From assembly GCF_003097535.1 (NCBI RefSeq), contig NZ_CP029187.1, positions 682,001 to 746,000 of the forward strand: a stretch of 64,000 bases of DNA. Direction: 5' to 3'. The notes beneath the pieces are model-generated. The model ran no database searches and was not told where the DNA came from. It was given only the letters and a program-made list of their open reading frames with translations. Shown piece by piece: positions 9,747-18,446 of the stretch. This DNA comes from Flavobacterium pallidum (lineage in GTDB: Bacteria; Bacteroidota; Bacteroidia; Flavobacteriales; Flavobacteriaceae). A program made the position numbers and the translations under genes. Position 1 is the stretch's first letter. Each line of letters begins with the position of its first letter.

Positions 9747-10171
9747 GATTCCGATTCAATATGCACCACCTCAACACCGGCCTTTATTAAAAAATCAATC
9801 CCGGATTCATCACGGTAGCCATTGCTGTACACCACGCGTTTAATTCCGGATTGATGGATGAGCTTGCTGCATTCCCTGCATGGCGAAAGTGTGATATATA
9901 AAGTAGCACCTTCGCAGGATTGTGTGGAACGCGCCACTTTAGAGATGGCATTGGCTTCCGCGTGGAGCACATACCATTGCGTTAGCCCGGTTTCATCTTC
10001 GCAGCAATTGTCGAAACCGCTTGGCGTGCCGTTGTATCCGTCAGAGATAATCATCCTGTCTTTTACGATAATAGCGCCTACCTGCTTGCGTTTGCAATAG
10101 GACAAAAGCCCCCATTCCTTTGCGATGCGCAGGTATGCTTTGTCGTATTTGTTGCGTTTTTCGATGCTCAT
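9743..10171 (-). CDS. dCMP deaminase family protein (ComEB-like)
   Basis: A zinc-dependent deoxycytidylate deaminase, converting dCMP to dUMP for dTMP synthesis. Of its 142 residues, the zinc ligands and catalytic Glu are plain: His70 and Glu72 in LHAEANAI, and Cys98/Cys101 in LSPCRECSKL. The substrate loop GYNGTPSGFDNC is also family-typical. It is upstream of, and overlaps by four bases, the S41 protease gene; this pairing makes no obvious pathway, so the link is probably only transcriptional. Confidence 0.93.
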   Translation of the reverse strand: MSIEKRNKYDKAYLRIAKEWGLLSYCKRKQVGAIIVKDRMIISDGYNGTPSGFDNCCEDETGLTQWYVLHAEANAISKVARSTQSCEGATLYITLSPCRECSKLIHQSGIKRVVYSNGYRDESGIDFLIKAGVEVVHIESES

Positions 10172-10239
10172 AATGTAAAAGTAGGGATTATTTTTTGGCG
10201 AAAGTAAACGAATTTATCTGATGTAAAAGCTTTGCATTG

Positions 10240-10836
10240 TTAATGTTTATTCCAAAGCCAATGGTCGACAATCATCGGAAGTACCACACCGGTAACAAAT
10301 GATGCCATGACAAGTGTCCAGTCGCGTTTTGAAAAACGGAAAAATGTCTGGACGACATACGACAAGATCAAAACAATCAATACGACAATGATCTGCGCTG
10401 CTTCGATTCCGAGCGCAAATTCGAGCAATGGCAATAATTTATCCGAAGCCGTTCCCGGCAGCAATTGCTTAAAATAACCCGAAAACCCAAGTCCATGGAT
10501 GATCCCGAAAAACAGCGTGACGAATCCGATAATGCTGATGCTTTCGGTTTTAGAGGATTTCCCTGCGGTAAAAAGATGGAACAGCGCCGTAATTAAAATC
10601 GTAATCGGGATCATAAATTCTACCAAACCGGGATTTACGGAAACCATTCCGTACACTGAAAGTATCAATGAAAGTGTATGCCCTAGCGTAAAGAAACTTA
10701 CCAGGATTAACACCCGTTTCCAATCCTTAAAAGCATATGGGACGGTGAGCGCGATCAGGAACAACACATGGTCGTAGGCATTGATGTCGAGCACATGCCG
10801 CAATCCGATTTGAAAGTAACTCCAAAATTCAGACAT
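10240..10836 (-). CDS. HupE/UreJ-like membrane protein
   Basis: About 198 residues with six or seven hydrophobic helices. The opening WSYFQIGLRHVLDINAYDHV, then TLGHTLSLILSVYG and FGIIHGLGFSGYFKQ, contain the repeated His/Asp motifs of the HupE/UreJ_2 family, linked in other bacteria to nickel or cobalt supply for hydrogenase and urease. No such enzyme is in this window. I take the ATG at 10836 (10839 is as good). The farther TTG at 10863 lies within the promoter -7 element and cannot be the start. Confidence 0.87.
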   Translation of the reverse strand: MSEFWSYFQIGLRHVLDINAYDHVLFLIALTVPYAFKDWKRVLILVSFFTLGHTLSLILSVYGMVSVNPGLVEFMIPITILITALFHLFTAGKSSKTESISIIGFVTLFFGIIHGLGFSGYFKQLLPGTASDKLLPLLEFALGIEAAQIIVVLIVLILSYVVQTFFRFSKRDWTLVMASFVTGVVLPMIVDHWLWNKH

Positions 10837-10860
10837 CATAGGGTAACAATTTAGGGTCCC

Positions 10861-10868
10861 CAAACATA
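10861..10868 (-). promoter_or_regulatory. Bacteroidota -7 promoter element for the HupE-like gene
   Basis: TATGTTTG on the minus strand matches TAnnTTTG, about 22-25 bases before the ATG pair at 10839/10836. It decides the start codon. Confidence 0.5.
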
Positions 10869-10963
10869 CAATTATTTTTCAAAAGAAGCGATTCTGGTTG
10901 AAATCCGTAGTAAAAACCGCTGAAAATCTTTGCAATTAACTTCCATTAAAATTGAAATACTTT

Positions 10964-10971
10964 TATATTTG
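10964..10971 (+). promoter_or_regulatory. Bacteroidota -7 promoter element for the TerB-like gene
   Basis: TATATTTG matches TAnnTTTG and ends 26 bases before the ATG at 10998. Confidence 0.55.
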
Positions 10972-10997
10972 CAGGACAATTTAAACCAAAGATAATT

Positions 10998-11429
10998 ATG
11001 TCATTTTCAGATTTATTTGATAGCGAATTCAAGACCAGGAATAAGGGACACTTTTCAGCAATCGTGCGCGTGGCATTGGCTGATGGGATTATGGTTCCGG
11101 AAGAAAAATCATTTTTGGACAAGCTTGCCGGAAAACTGGATATCACCTCGGACGAGTATGAGGAAATCCTTGAAAATCCTATGAAATACCCGATCAATCC
11201 ACCCTATTTATACACGCAAAGGCTGGAACGCCTTTATGACCTGTCACGTATGGTACACGTCGATCACCATCTGGGTGACAAGCAGGATGTATTGCTTAAG
11301 AAATTCGCATTGGCGCTGGGCTTCACGCCTGGCAATGTAAACCATATTGTAAATAAGGCGATGTCATTGGTCGATAAAAAAGTCGATAGCGATACTTTTA
11401 TTTATGAGATGCAGCACATGAATAAATAG
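10998..11429 (+). CDS. TerB-like (tellurite-resistance fold) protein
   Basis: A 143-residue alpha-helical cytosolic protein of the TerB/DjlA-N superfamily. The signature is the acidic pattern ALADGIMVPEEKSFLDKLA (residues 27-45) and a second half-repeat around MVHVDHHLGDKQDVLLKKFA. Such domains bind metal at Asp/Glu/His residues and occur in stress proteins; tellurite resistance itself is not implied. It is a single gene with its own promoter and a terminator hairpin at 11456-11484 shared with fbp. Confidence 0.82.
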   Translation: MSFSDLFDSEFKTRNKGHFSAIVRVALADGIMVPEEKSFLDKLAGKLDITSDEYEEILENPMKYPINPPYLYTQRLERLYDLSRMVHVDHHLGDKQDVLLKKFALALGFTPGNVNHIVNKAMSLVDKKVDSDTFIYEMQHMNK

Positions 11430-11455
11430 TTGCTGAGTAAAATTACAGAATAAAG

Positions 11456-11484
11456 AAAAAGCTTCCCGTATTGGGAAGCTTTTT
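11456..11484. terminator. Bidirectional terminator between the TerB-like gene and fbp
   Basis: The stem AAGCTTCCC / GGGAAGCTT is flanked by A on the left and T on the right, so it can end both converging transcripts. Confidence 0.8.
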
Positions 11485-11521
11485 CTTTAACTTTTTTTGA
11501 AAACTCCGGAAACTCAGCAAC

Positions 11522-12529
11522 TCAGCTGCTTTTCCTCATAAACTCCTCTGCCTTTTCCACCATATTATAGCTTCCGCAGAAGAATGGTACGCGCTGGTGC
11601 AGTTCTGTAGGCTGGATTTCCATGATGCGCCCGAAACCGTCTGAAGCTTTCCCTCCTGCCTGTTCAGCTATAAATGCCATCGGGTTGCATTCGTATAAAA
11701 GGCGTAATTTCCCTTTCGGGGCTTTGGAGCTGGTGGGATAAATATAGATCCCGCCTTTGATCATATTCCTGTGAATGTCTGAAACCAGGCTTCCGATGTA
11801 ACGCGAAGTATACGGGCGGTCGCCTTCTTCAAGCTGGCAATATTTAATGTAATCCTTTACGCCTTGCGGGAAATGCACATAATTCCCTTCGTTGATGGAG
11901 TAGATTTTCCCATCTTTACTGAACTGCATATTCGGGTGCGAGAGATAAAAAGTCCCGATTGCCGGATTCAGCGTAAAACCATTCACACCATGTCCCGTCG
12001 TATAAACCAGCATTGTAGATGTGCCGTAAATCACATAACCCGCAGCCACCTGTGCCGTTCCCGGTTGCAGGAAATCTTCAAGCGTTACCGGAGTACCCAC
12101 TTCGGTAATCCTGCGAAAAACTGAAAATATGGTCCCCACGGGAACGTTCACATCAATGTTTGAAGAGCCGTCCAAAGGATCCATCAGCACAACATATTTG
12201 TTATTGTGCCCTTCGTCCAGTCCCTGGACCGTGATGAAATCGTCATTTTCCTCTGAAGCGATGCCGCACACGATTTCACGGTTGATGAGCGTTTGTATGA
12301 ACACCTCGTTGGCATATACGTCCAGTTTCTGCTGGTCTTCACCCTGCACGTTCTGTTCGCCAGCCGCACCGATGATGTCCACCAATCCTGCCTTGTTTAC
12401 TTTATAGTTCACGACTTTCGCCGCAAGCCTGATCGAATTGATGATCTTGGACAATTCCCCGGTCGAGTAATTATGGTCTTTCTGCTTCTCAATGATGAAT
12501 TCCCCTAAGGTCCTGTTGCGTTCTTCCAT
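11522..12529 (-). CDS. fbp: Class 1 fructose-1,6-bisphosphatase
   Basis: Removes the 1-phosphate of fructose-1,6-bisphosphate, the key gluconeogenic step in the cytosol. With the ATG at 12529 it has 335 residues, normal for class I. Seen motifs: the metal-binding segment [39 protein letters not shown], and the sugar-phosphate site region [20 protein letters not shown]. The frame is open to 12559, but a -7 promoter element at 12557-12564 lies across that end, so the ATG before [10 protein letters not shown] is the likely start. Confidence 0.96.
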   Translation of the reverse strand: MEERNRTLGEFIIEKQKDHNYSTGELSKIINSIRLAAKVVNYKVNKAGLVDIIGAAGEQNVQGEDQQKLDVYANEVFIQTLINREIVCGIASEENDDFITVQGLDEGHNNKYVVLMDPLDGSSNIDVNVPVGTIFSVFRRITEVGTPVTLEDFLQPGTAQVAAGYVIYGTSTMLVYTTGHGVNGFTLNPAIGTFYLSHPNMQFSKDGKIYSINEGNYVHFPQGVKDYIKYCQLEEGDRPYTSRYIGSLVSDIHRNMIKGGIYIYPTSSKAPKGKLRLLYECNPMAFIAEQAGGKASDGFGRIMEIQPTELHQRVPFFCGSYNMVEKAEEFMRKSS

Positions 12530-12556
12530 TACGAAATCGTTGTAGTTAGTTAGGCA

Positions 12557-12564
12557 CAAAAATA
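12557..12564 (-). promoter_or_regulatory. Bacteroidota -7 promoter element for fbp
   Basis: TATTTTTG on the minus strand, 27 bases before the ATG at 12529. It argues against the upstream in-frame start. Confidence 0.55.
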
Positions 12565-12644
12565 TCGGTTTTTTTGTGAAATTACCGCCGATTTCGAAAG
12601 ATAGTTTTCGGGATTTGTATATTTGTCATTGAACACGAATCCCA

Positions 12645-12729
12645 TAGCCCGGATGGCAGCGAAAATCCTTTTGTTTTTTTCTTTAAAAAACAAAAGATTG
12701 CAGCGAACAGCCGGATAAGCTCCTGAAAA
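12645..12729 (+). repeat. Dispersed intergenic hairpin repeat, family 1
   Basis: This copy starts at TAGCCCGGATGGCAGCGAAA, has an AT-rich hairpin (AATCCTTTTG ... CAAAAGATT) and ends AGCCGGATAAGCTCCTGAAA. It ends two bases before the GNAT start codon and so forms the entire 5' region of that gene. Confidence 0.75.
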
Positions 12730-12731
12730 AA

Positions 12732-13211
12732 ATGATCATAAGAAAAGGCGAAAAAAAAGACATGCCCGCCGTATTGGCGCTTGTAAAGGAACTTGCGGTT
12801 TTTGAAAAAGAACCCGAAGCAGTCGTCGTGACTGTGGAAGACCTGGAACGCGACGGTTTTGGCGAAAACCCGTTATTCCATACATTCGTAGCGGAGAAAA
12901 ATGACGGCCATATCGTAGGGATGGCGCTGTACTATTACCGTTATTCAACCTGGAAAGGCCGCACGATACACCTCGAGGATTTGATTGTCACCGAGGCCAT
13001 GCGCGGCACCGGCCTGGGCCTGATGCTGTACAGCGAGATCATCGCGCAGGGCAAACGCGACAACGTGCGCCGCATCGAGTGGAATGTATTGGACTGGAAC
13101 ACACCCGCCATTGATTTTTATGAAAAGTCCGGCGCAAGGATTTTAACCGACTGGCGCGTGGTGAATATGGATGAGAACGGGATTGAAACTTTTTTAAATT
13201 CCAAAAAATAA
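12732..13211 (+). CDS. GNAT family N-acetyltransferase
   Basis: A cytosolic acetyl-CoA-dependent acetyltransferase of 159 residues; the substrate is not evident. The acetyl-CoA pyrophosphate loop is RGTGLGLMLYSEII (about residues 92-105), preceded by the strand HLEDLIVTEAM and followed by RIEWNVLDWNTPAIDFYEKS. That C-terminal half resembles the diamine/spermidine acetyltransferase-like subgroup. The start is directly after a repeat element, so no conventional promoter is visible in the usual place. Confidence 0.9.
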   Translation: MIIRKGEKKDMPAVLALVKELAVFEKEPEAVVVTVEDLERDGFGENPLFHTFVAEKNDGHIVGMALYYYRYSTWKGRTIHLEDLIVTEAMRGTGLGLMLYSEIIAQGKRDNVRRIEWNVLDWNTPAIDFYEKSGARILTDWRVVNMDENGIETFLNSKK

Positions 13212-13275
13212 ATACCAAATTCCAGAATTCCGGTCAAAATTGGAATTTGGGATTTTTCAAATTGAAATTTTTATT

Positions 13276-14535
13276 ATGCGAATATTCAAATTTGGCGGGG
13301 CGTCGGTAAAAGACGCGGCAGGAATCCGGAACGTGCATGACGTATTGCAGAAAGTGGGCTATGAGGACGTACTGCTTGTGGTTTCCGCAATGGGAAAAAC
13401 GACCAATGCATTGGAAGTCGTGATTAAGAATTACTTCGAAAAATCAAAGGAACTGCAGGCCTCAGTACAGGAAGTACGCAAGTATCACAACCAAATCCTG
13501 CTCGATTTGTTCGATGATGAAAAGCATGCGGCGTTTACGGATGTGAATCGGTTGTTTGCCGATCTGGACGCGTTCCTTTCACAAAATAAATCCCCGAATT
13601 ACAATTTCGTTTACGACCAGGTCGTGAGTATGGGCGAATTGATTTCGACGACCATCCTGGCGAATTTCATGAATCATATGGGCATCAAAACCAATTGGAT
13701 TGACGTGCGCCATTTCATCAAGACGGACAATACGTACCGCGATGCGAATGTGGACTGGGAACAGACGCAAAAGAACATTTCCAAAAATGTGAAACGCAAA
13801 GTCCTGAATATCACCCAGGGTTTTTTAGGCTCCGATGACAACAATTTTACGACAACGCTGGGTCGTGAAGGTTCTGATTATACCGCAGCGATTTTTGCGT
13901 ATTGCCTCAATGCGGAAAGCGTCACGATCTGGAAGGACGTACCGGGCGTAATGAATGCCGATCCGCGTTATTTTGAAAATGCTACGTTGCTGAACCAGAT
14001 TTCGTATCGCGAAGCCATCGAGCTCGCGTTTTATGGCGCGACGGTCATCCATCCGAAAACGTTGCAGCCGTTGCAGCGCAAGGAAATCCCATTATTTGTA
14101 AAATCGTTCCTGAAACCGGAATTGCCGGGAACCAGCGTATCGAAAGGAAAAGACCTCGAACCGCATTTGCCTTGCTTCATCGTAAAAAAAGAACAGCTTT
14201 TGATTTCCCTTTCATCAATAGATTTTTCTTTTATCATGGAAGAAAACATCAGCGAGATTTTCAGCCTGTTGCATCAATATAAGATGAAAGTAAGCCTGAT
14301 CCAGAATTCGGCAATCAGTTTTTCAGTGTGTATTGAGGATAAATTCGGAAATTTCAATGAATTGAAAACGATACTTTCGAAGAAATTCAAAGTCGCTTAC
14401 AACGAAAATGTCTCTCTGTATACCATCCGCCATTTTGATGAAAAAGCCGCCAGAATCGTCGAGAAAAACAAACAGGTTTTGCTGAAGCAGATGAGCCGGG
14501 AAACGATGCAGGTCGTGACGAAGGAAGTGAATTAG
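13276..14535 (+). CDS. Aspartate kinase
   Basis: Phosphorylates aspartate, the first step to lysine, threonine and methionine. The 419-residue monofunctional form starts MRIFKFGGASVKDAAG, the family's KFGGxSV phosphate-binding motif. VVSAMGKTTNAL, TTLGREGSDYTAAIFAY and WKDVPGVMNADPR are the other kinase signatures. A C-terminal regulatory ACT region (about residue 310 on) is present and rather short. The frame extends upstream to 13240, but only through AT-rich repeat-like DNA; the ATG at 13276 aligns with the family N-terminus. No homoserine dehydrogenase fusion is seen. Confidence 0.94.
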   Translation: MRIFKFGGASVKDAAGIRNVHDVLQKVGYEDVLLVVSAMGKTTNALEVVIKNYFEKSKELQASVQEVRKYHNQILLDLFDDEKHAAFTDVNRLFADLDAFLSQNKSPNYNFVYDQVVSMGELISTTILANFMNHMGIKTNWIDVRHFIKTDNTYRDANVDWEQTQKNISKNVKRKVLNITQGFLGSDDNNFTTTLGREGSDYTAAIFAYCLNAESVTIWKDVPGVMNADPRYFENATLLNQISYREAIELAFYGATVIHPKTLQPLQRKEIPLFVKSFLKPELPGTSVSKGKDLEPHLPCFIVKKEQLLISLSSIDFSFIMEENISEIFSLLHQYKMKVSLIQNSAISFSVCIEDKFGNFNELKTILSKKFKVAYNENVSLYTIRHFDEKAARIVEKNKQVLLKQMSRETMQVVTKEVN

Positions 14536-14640
14536 GTGATGCGGTAATTGGAAAATGAGATAATTTAGCAATATATCCGGTAACGCCCACATTTTCTAAT
14601 TTTCTAATTATCAAATTTTCTAATCAAATCTACGTTGTAA
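14536..14640. repeat. Degenerate AT-rich word repeats (TTTTCTAAT / ATTTGAAAAT type)
   Basis: The gap after the aspartate kinase gene is made of repeated words: GGAAAATGAGATAATTTAGC on one side and ACATTTTCTAATTTTCTAAT with CAAATTTTCTAATC on the other, partly complementary to each other. Similar wording occurs at 13212-13275 and 1960-2060. It probably folds as a long imperfect hairpin. No gene is seen in it. Confidence 0.45.
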
Positions 14641-14643
14641 CGG

Positions 14644-17600
14644 ATGTTTAAAAAGTGGCTTGCGATATGTTCGGTATTGTTTTTTTCGGGGATGTATGCC
14701 CAGGAAATCCAGTCGCCATACCGAAATCAAAAAATCGTAGCCACGCGCGACACGATCCGTTTGGACAGTGTGAGCATTAATCCTTCCTTTTTTAAACTTT
14801 CCGACAGGAACGGAAACCCGGTTGATTCGCTTTCGTATCAAATCAATTTTGCAAAAGGCACTTTGGTATTTCATGAAAATGCCGCCGTTTTAAACGATTC
14901 GGTTTCTATCCGGTTTTTAAAACTTCCGGAATTTCTTACCAAAGAATACAGCATTTATGACCGTTCACAAATAGTAGAAAACGGATTGTATACAATTTCC
15001 CGTGATCCCATAAAACAATTTGTCCCTTTCGAAGGATTGAATACATCCGGAAGCATTACCCGGGGGATTACCGTTGGGAACAACCAGAATGCCACGGTAA
15101 ATTCTTCGCTGGACTTACAGATTACGGGGAAAATTTCGGATAAGGTAAGCCTACGTGCCTCCATACAAGACACCAATATTCCGCTTCAGGAAGGCGGTTA
15201 CTCTCAAAAACTGGATGAATTCGACCAAATTTTCATCGAGCTTTTCAGTGACAAATGGAACATCCGCGCCGGGGATCTTTTCCTTGAAAACCGAAAATCG
15301 AAATTTCTCAATTTCAGCAAAAAAGTGCAGGGGCTCGCCGCATCTTTCGATTTCGGCACGCCTGAAAACAAGACATCGGTTTTCGCATCGGCGGCATTGG
15401 TCCGTGGGCAATATGCCAAAAGTACGTTTACGGGCCAGGAAGGGAACCAGGGCCCATACAAACTCAAAGGCCCTAACGGCGAGCTTTTTATCCTTGTGAT
15501 TTCAGGCTCGGAAAGGGTTTATGTCAATGGTATTTTGCTGAAACGCGGCGGAAGCAATGATTATGTCATTGATTACAATGCGGGCGAAATTACTTTTACG
15601 TCGCTTTTCCCGATCACTTCTGAAATGCGCATCAACATTGAATACCAATATTCAGACAAGAATTATACCCGGTTCGTAACTTATGCAGGCGCTTCACACG
15701 AACAGGAAAAGTGGAGCCTGAGTGGTTATCTGTATTCTGAAAATGATGTGAAAAACCAGCCGGTGCAACAGAATCTTTCTCCGGAGCAAGTACAGGCCTT
15801 GTCCGCGGCAGGCGACAATCCCACTGAAATGATTGTGCCTTCAGCTTATGAAGATACTTTTTCTGAAAATAAGATTTTGTATAAGAAGGTATTGTCCGAT
15901 GGTGTCGAAATATTTGTACATTCTACCAATCCCGATGACACTTTATACAATGTCCGGTTTTCCTCAGTGGGCAGTAACCAGGGGCATTATGCTTTGAAAA
16001 CCGTTACGGGAACCGGAAAGATCTACGAATACAAACCTCCCGTGGATGGTGAATTGCGCGGAAGTTATGAACCGGTTACGCGTTTGGTACCTCCCGTAAA
16101 ACTGCAGGTTGCGACAGTTGGTGGTGCCTATCATCCGGGGGAAAAGACGAATATTGATTTTGAGGTCGGCCTCAGCAATAATGACAAAAACCTGTATTCT
16201 CATCTCGATGACGGCGACAACCAGGGTGTGGCAGCAAAAATGAATGCGAAGCAACGGCTGTATTCGGGGAAATGGACTTTGGATGCGTTTGCAAATTATC
16301 AATTCATCCAAAAGAAATTCCAGCCTATTGAGCGCCTGTTCACGATTGAATTTGACCGCGACTGGAATCTTGTAAATCCTGTCGGCGACCAAAGCCTGAT
16401 AGTTACTGGTTTGAATTTCCAGCTTCCGCAGCAAGGACAATTCACGTACCAATTCGAGAAACTTGATTTTACCGAAAGTTTTTCCGGTTCACGCCACGTC
16501 GTCAACGGTGTGTTCAATCTTAAAAAACTGACGATACAGGAAAACGCCAGCTTGCTCAAAAGCGACAGCGATTATGCTTCTTCGAAATTCGTGCGCAATC
16601 AAACCCAGGCGCGTTATCATTTCGGCAAAAACTGGATCGGCGGGTCGCTGCATCTTGAGGACAATGAGGAAAAATTGAAAGCAACAAACCAATTCTCAGC
16701 TTTAAGTCAGCGTTTTACCGAATACGGCACATTTATCGGGCGTGGCGATTCGACCAAGGTTTTTGTGGAATTGGGTTACCTGCACCGTATCAATGACAGT
16801 TTGCAGAATGGTTTGCTTCAGAAAGTCAACACTTCCCATTCCTATTACATCAAATCGCGTTTGATTAAGACAGACAAAAGTGACCTGACGCTTTTCGCCA
16901 ATTACCGTACCCTGAAATTTGAAGACCCGGCGAGGGAAAGCGAACCTTCGCTGAATTCAAGATTGTTGTACAACGACCGTTATTTCAACCAATTGGTGCA
17001 GGTTACGGCGGCGTATGAAAACTTCTCTGGAACGATAGCGCAGCAGGAATTCTCTTATGTCGAAGTGGATGCCGGGCAGGGCGTTTATACCTGGAACGAT
17101 TACAATAACAATGGGTTGCAGGAATTGGAGGAATTTGAAATCGCACAGTTTATCGACCAGGCAAAATATGTAAAAGTATTCCTGCCGAACCAGGTATTTT
17201 TGAAGACGCACCAGAATAAATTCTCTTCGTCGGTGACACTGAATCCTTTGCAATGGCAGAATGAAAAAGGCTTCAGGAAACTGCTTTCGTATTTCTACAA
17301 CCAGACTTCATTCCTTACGGAGCGGAAAATCGAAAACCACCATGGCAATTTTGATTTCAATCCGTTCGCTTCCGCAGATGATGACGAGCTGCTTGGGCTG
17401 AACTTTAACTTCCGCAACAGCCTTTTTTACAACCGCGGGAAACAGAAACATTCCGTGACCTATACCTTTCTGGAAGCGGAATCCAAAAGCCTGTTATCCG
17501 TCGGGGCGCAGCAGGCTTTCATAGGCTCGCACCAGTTACAGTATACCCACCTGCTGCAGAAAAGCTGGCTTATCAATATGGGCGGCGCTACGGGGATTTC

Positions 17601-18042
17601 GACTTCGCATTCGGAAAATTACAGTGCCCGCGATTATGATGTTAAAAATTATAAACTTTCTCCAAAGATATCCTACCTGTTTTCAAAAAGTGCCAGTTGG
17701 GATTTGTTCTATGAATTCCAGCAAAAGGACAACAGGATAGCGGCTATGGAAACGCTTTCGCAGCAGCGGTTTGGGACATCATTTACGTTTGCCGGAGAAA
17801 AACAATTTACAGTAAACGGGGAATTTTCATTATATCAGAACAAATTTAATGGAGATGCATTGGCACCGGTAGCTTACCAAATGCTTGAAGGACTACAGCC
17901 GGGACAAAACATGACCTGGCGTTTATTGATACAAAAGAACCTGACCCAATTTCTTGACATCAATTTAAATTATCAGGGACGTAAAAGTGAAACAAGTAAA
18001 ACCATACATACGGGAAGCATACAATTGCGTGCTTATTTTTAA
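14644..18042 (+). CDS. Large outer-membrane beta-barrel-like protein (1132 aa)
   Basis: A secreted 1132-residue protein with a clear signal peptide ending at FSGMYAQ. I do not know a named function. The N-terminal 100 residues look like a beta-sandwich; from about residue 130 there is a repeated pattern of alternating polar and hydrophobic strands rich in aromatic residues (VSLRASIQDTNIPLQEGGY, WNIRAGDLFLENRKSKFL, WTLDAFANYQFIQKKF), and it ends in IQLRAYF, a typical barrel-closing strand with terminal Phe. This fits a single very large outer-membrane barrel, conserved in Bacteroidota as hypothetical. It is monocistronic. A link to gliding or type IX secretion cannot be shown from sequence. 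Confidence 0.8.
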   Translation: MFKKWLAICSVLFFSGMYAQEIQSPYRNQKIVATRDTIRLDSVSINPSFFKLSDRNGNPVDSLSYQINFAKGTLVFHENAAVLNDSVSIRFLKLPEFLTKEYSIYDRSQIVENGLYTISRDPIKQFVPFEGLNTSGSITRGITVGNNQNATVNSSLDLQITGKISDKVSLRASIQDTNIPLQEGGYSQKLDEFDQIFIELFSDKWNIRAGDLFLENRKSKFLNFSKKVQGLAASFDFGTPENKTSVFASAALVRGQYAKSTFTGQEGNQGPYKLKGPNGELFILVISGSERVYVNGILLKRGGSNDYVIDYNAGEITFTSLFPITSEMRINIEYQYSDKNYTRFVTYAGASHEQEKWSLSGYLYSENDVKNQPVQQNLSPEQVQALSAAGDNPTEMIVPSAYEDTFSENKILYKKVLSDGVEIFVHSTNPDDTLYNVRFSSVGSNQGHYALKTVTGTGKIYEYKPPVDGELRGSYEPVTRLVPPVKLQVATVGGAYHPGEKTNIDFEVGLSNNDKNLYSHLDDGDNQGVAAKMNAKQRLYSGKWTLDAFANYQFIQKKFQPIERLFTIEFDRDWNLVNPVGDQSLIVTGLNFQLPQQGQFTYQFEKLDFTESFSGSRHVVNGVFNLKKLTIQENASLLKSDSDYASSKFVRNQTQARYHFGKNWIGGSLHLEDNEEKLKATNQFSALSQRFTEYGTFIGRGDSTKVFVELGYLHRINDSLQNGLLQKVNTSHSYYIKSRLIKTDKSDLTLFANYRTLKFEDPARESEPSLNSRLLYNDRYFNQLVQVTAAYENFSGTIAQQEFSYVEVDAGQGVYTWNDYNNNGLQELEEFEIAQFIDQAKYVKVFLPNQVFLKTHQNKFSSSVTLNPLQWQNEKGFRKLLSYFYNQTSFLTERKIENHHGNFDFNPFASADDDELLGLNFNFRNSLFYNRGKQKHSVTYTFLEAESKSLLSVGAQQAFIGSHQLQYTHLLQKSWLINMGGATGISTSHSENYSARDYDVKNYKLSPKISYLFSKSASWDLFYEFQQKDNRIAAMETLSQQRFGTSFTFAGEKQFTVNGEFSLYQNKFNGDALAPVAYQMLEGLQPGQNMTWRLLIQKNLTQFLDINLNYQGRKSETSKTIHTGSIQLRAYF

Positions 18043-18173
18043 ACCTCAATTGCCTAATTATAAGGAAAGTTCATAAATAATCACTATATTTCAATCCGGT
18101 ATCGGTGAAATGCCGTAATTAATTGAATATTAATAATACATCAGGCAAAATTTTGTTTCAACGATTAATTTTA

Positions 18174-18181
18174 TATTTTTG
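18174..18181 (+). promoter_or_regulatory. Bacteroidota -7 promoter element for the PID-CTERM gene
   Basis: TATTTTTG matches TAnnTTTG and ends six bases before the ATG at 18188, so the mRNA would be nearly leaderless. Confidence 0.5.
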
Positions 18182-18187
18182 TGGCGT

Positions 18188-18409
18188 ATGAAAATTGTCC
18201 CCAACAAATTATTCATTATCTGCATTATAATTGCTGTTCTCTCTTGTGGGTTTTGCCTTGCGGGACCACCTGCGGAAGGGCCACCGCCCCCTATTCCTCC
18301 AGGGCCACCGGGAAATCCGATTGACAGTGGCATCTTATATTTGCTGGTTGCGGGACTCGGATACGGAGTGTTTATGATAAACCGATATAAAACAAAAAAG
18401 GTTGCCTGA
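18188..18409 (+). CDS. Small PID-CTERM-type membrane/sorting protein (73 aa)
   Basis: A 73-residue protein with an N-terminal signal helix ending near CGFCLAGPP, a proline-glycine spacer (PPPPIPPGPPGNP), then PIDSGILYLLVAGLGYG, a second hydrophobic helix, and a basic tail (NRYKTKKVA). The Pro-Ile-Asp, helix and basic-tail layout matches the PID-CTERM putative protein-sorting signal of Bacteroidota. The mature part is almost nothing but the signals, as is usual for such small genes. The ATG at 18188 is chosen over a TTG at 18179 that lies in the promoter. The stop codon sits in the loop of the terminator hairpin. Confidence 0.75.
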   Translation: MKIVPNKLFIICIIIAVLSCGFCLAGPPAEGPPPPIPPGPPGNPIDSGILYLLVAGLGYGVFMINRYKTKKVA

Positions 18410-18423
18410 TGGCAACCTTTTTT
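18394..18423. terminator. Terminator overlapping the PID-CTERM stop codon
   Basis: The stem AAAGGTTGCC / GGCAACCTTT is flanked by A and T runs, with the TGA stop (18407-18409) in the loop. It can also end the converging aldehyde dehydrogenase transcript. Confidence 0.8.
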
Positions 18424-18446
18424 AATTTCTGGCGGGCTAAATTTCC

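Noticed and set aside
18130..18333. Pro/Gly-rich open frame on the minus strand at the PID-CTERM gene
   Set aside because: It is the complement of the Pro/Gly-rich spacer; the plus-strand frame has promoter, signal helix and terminator.
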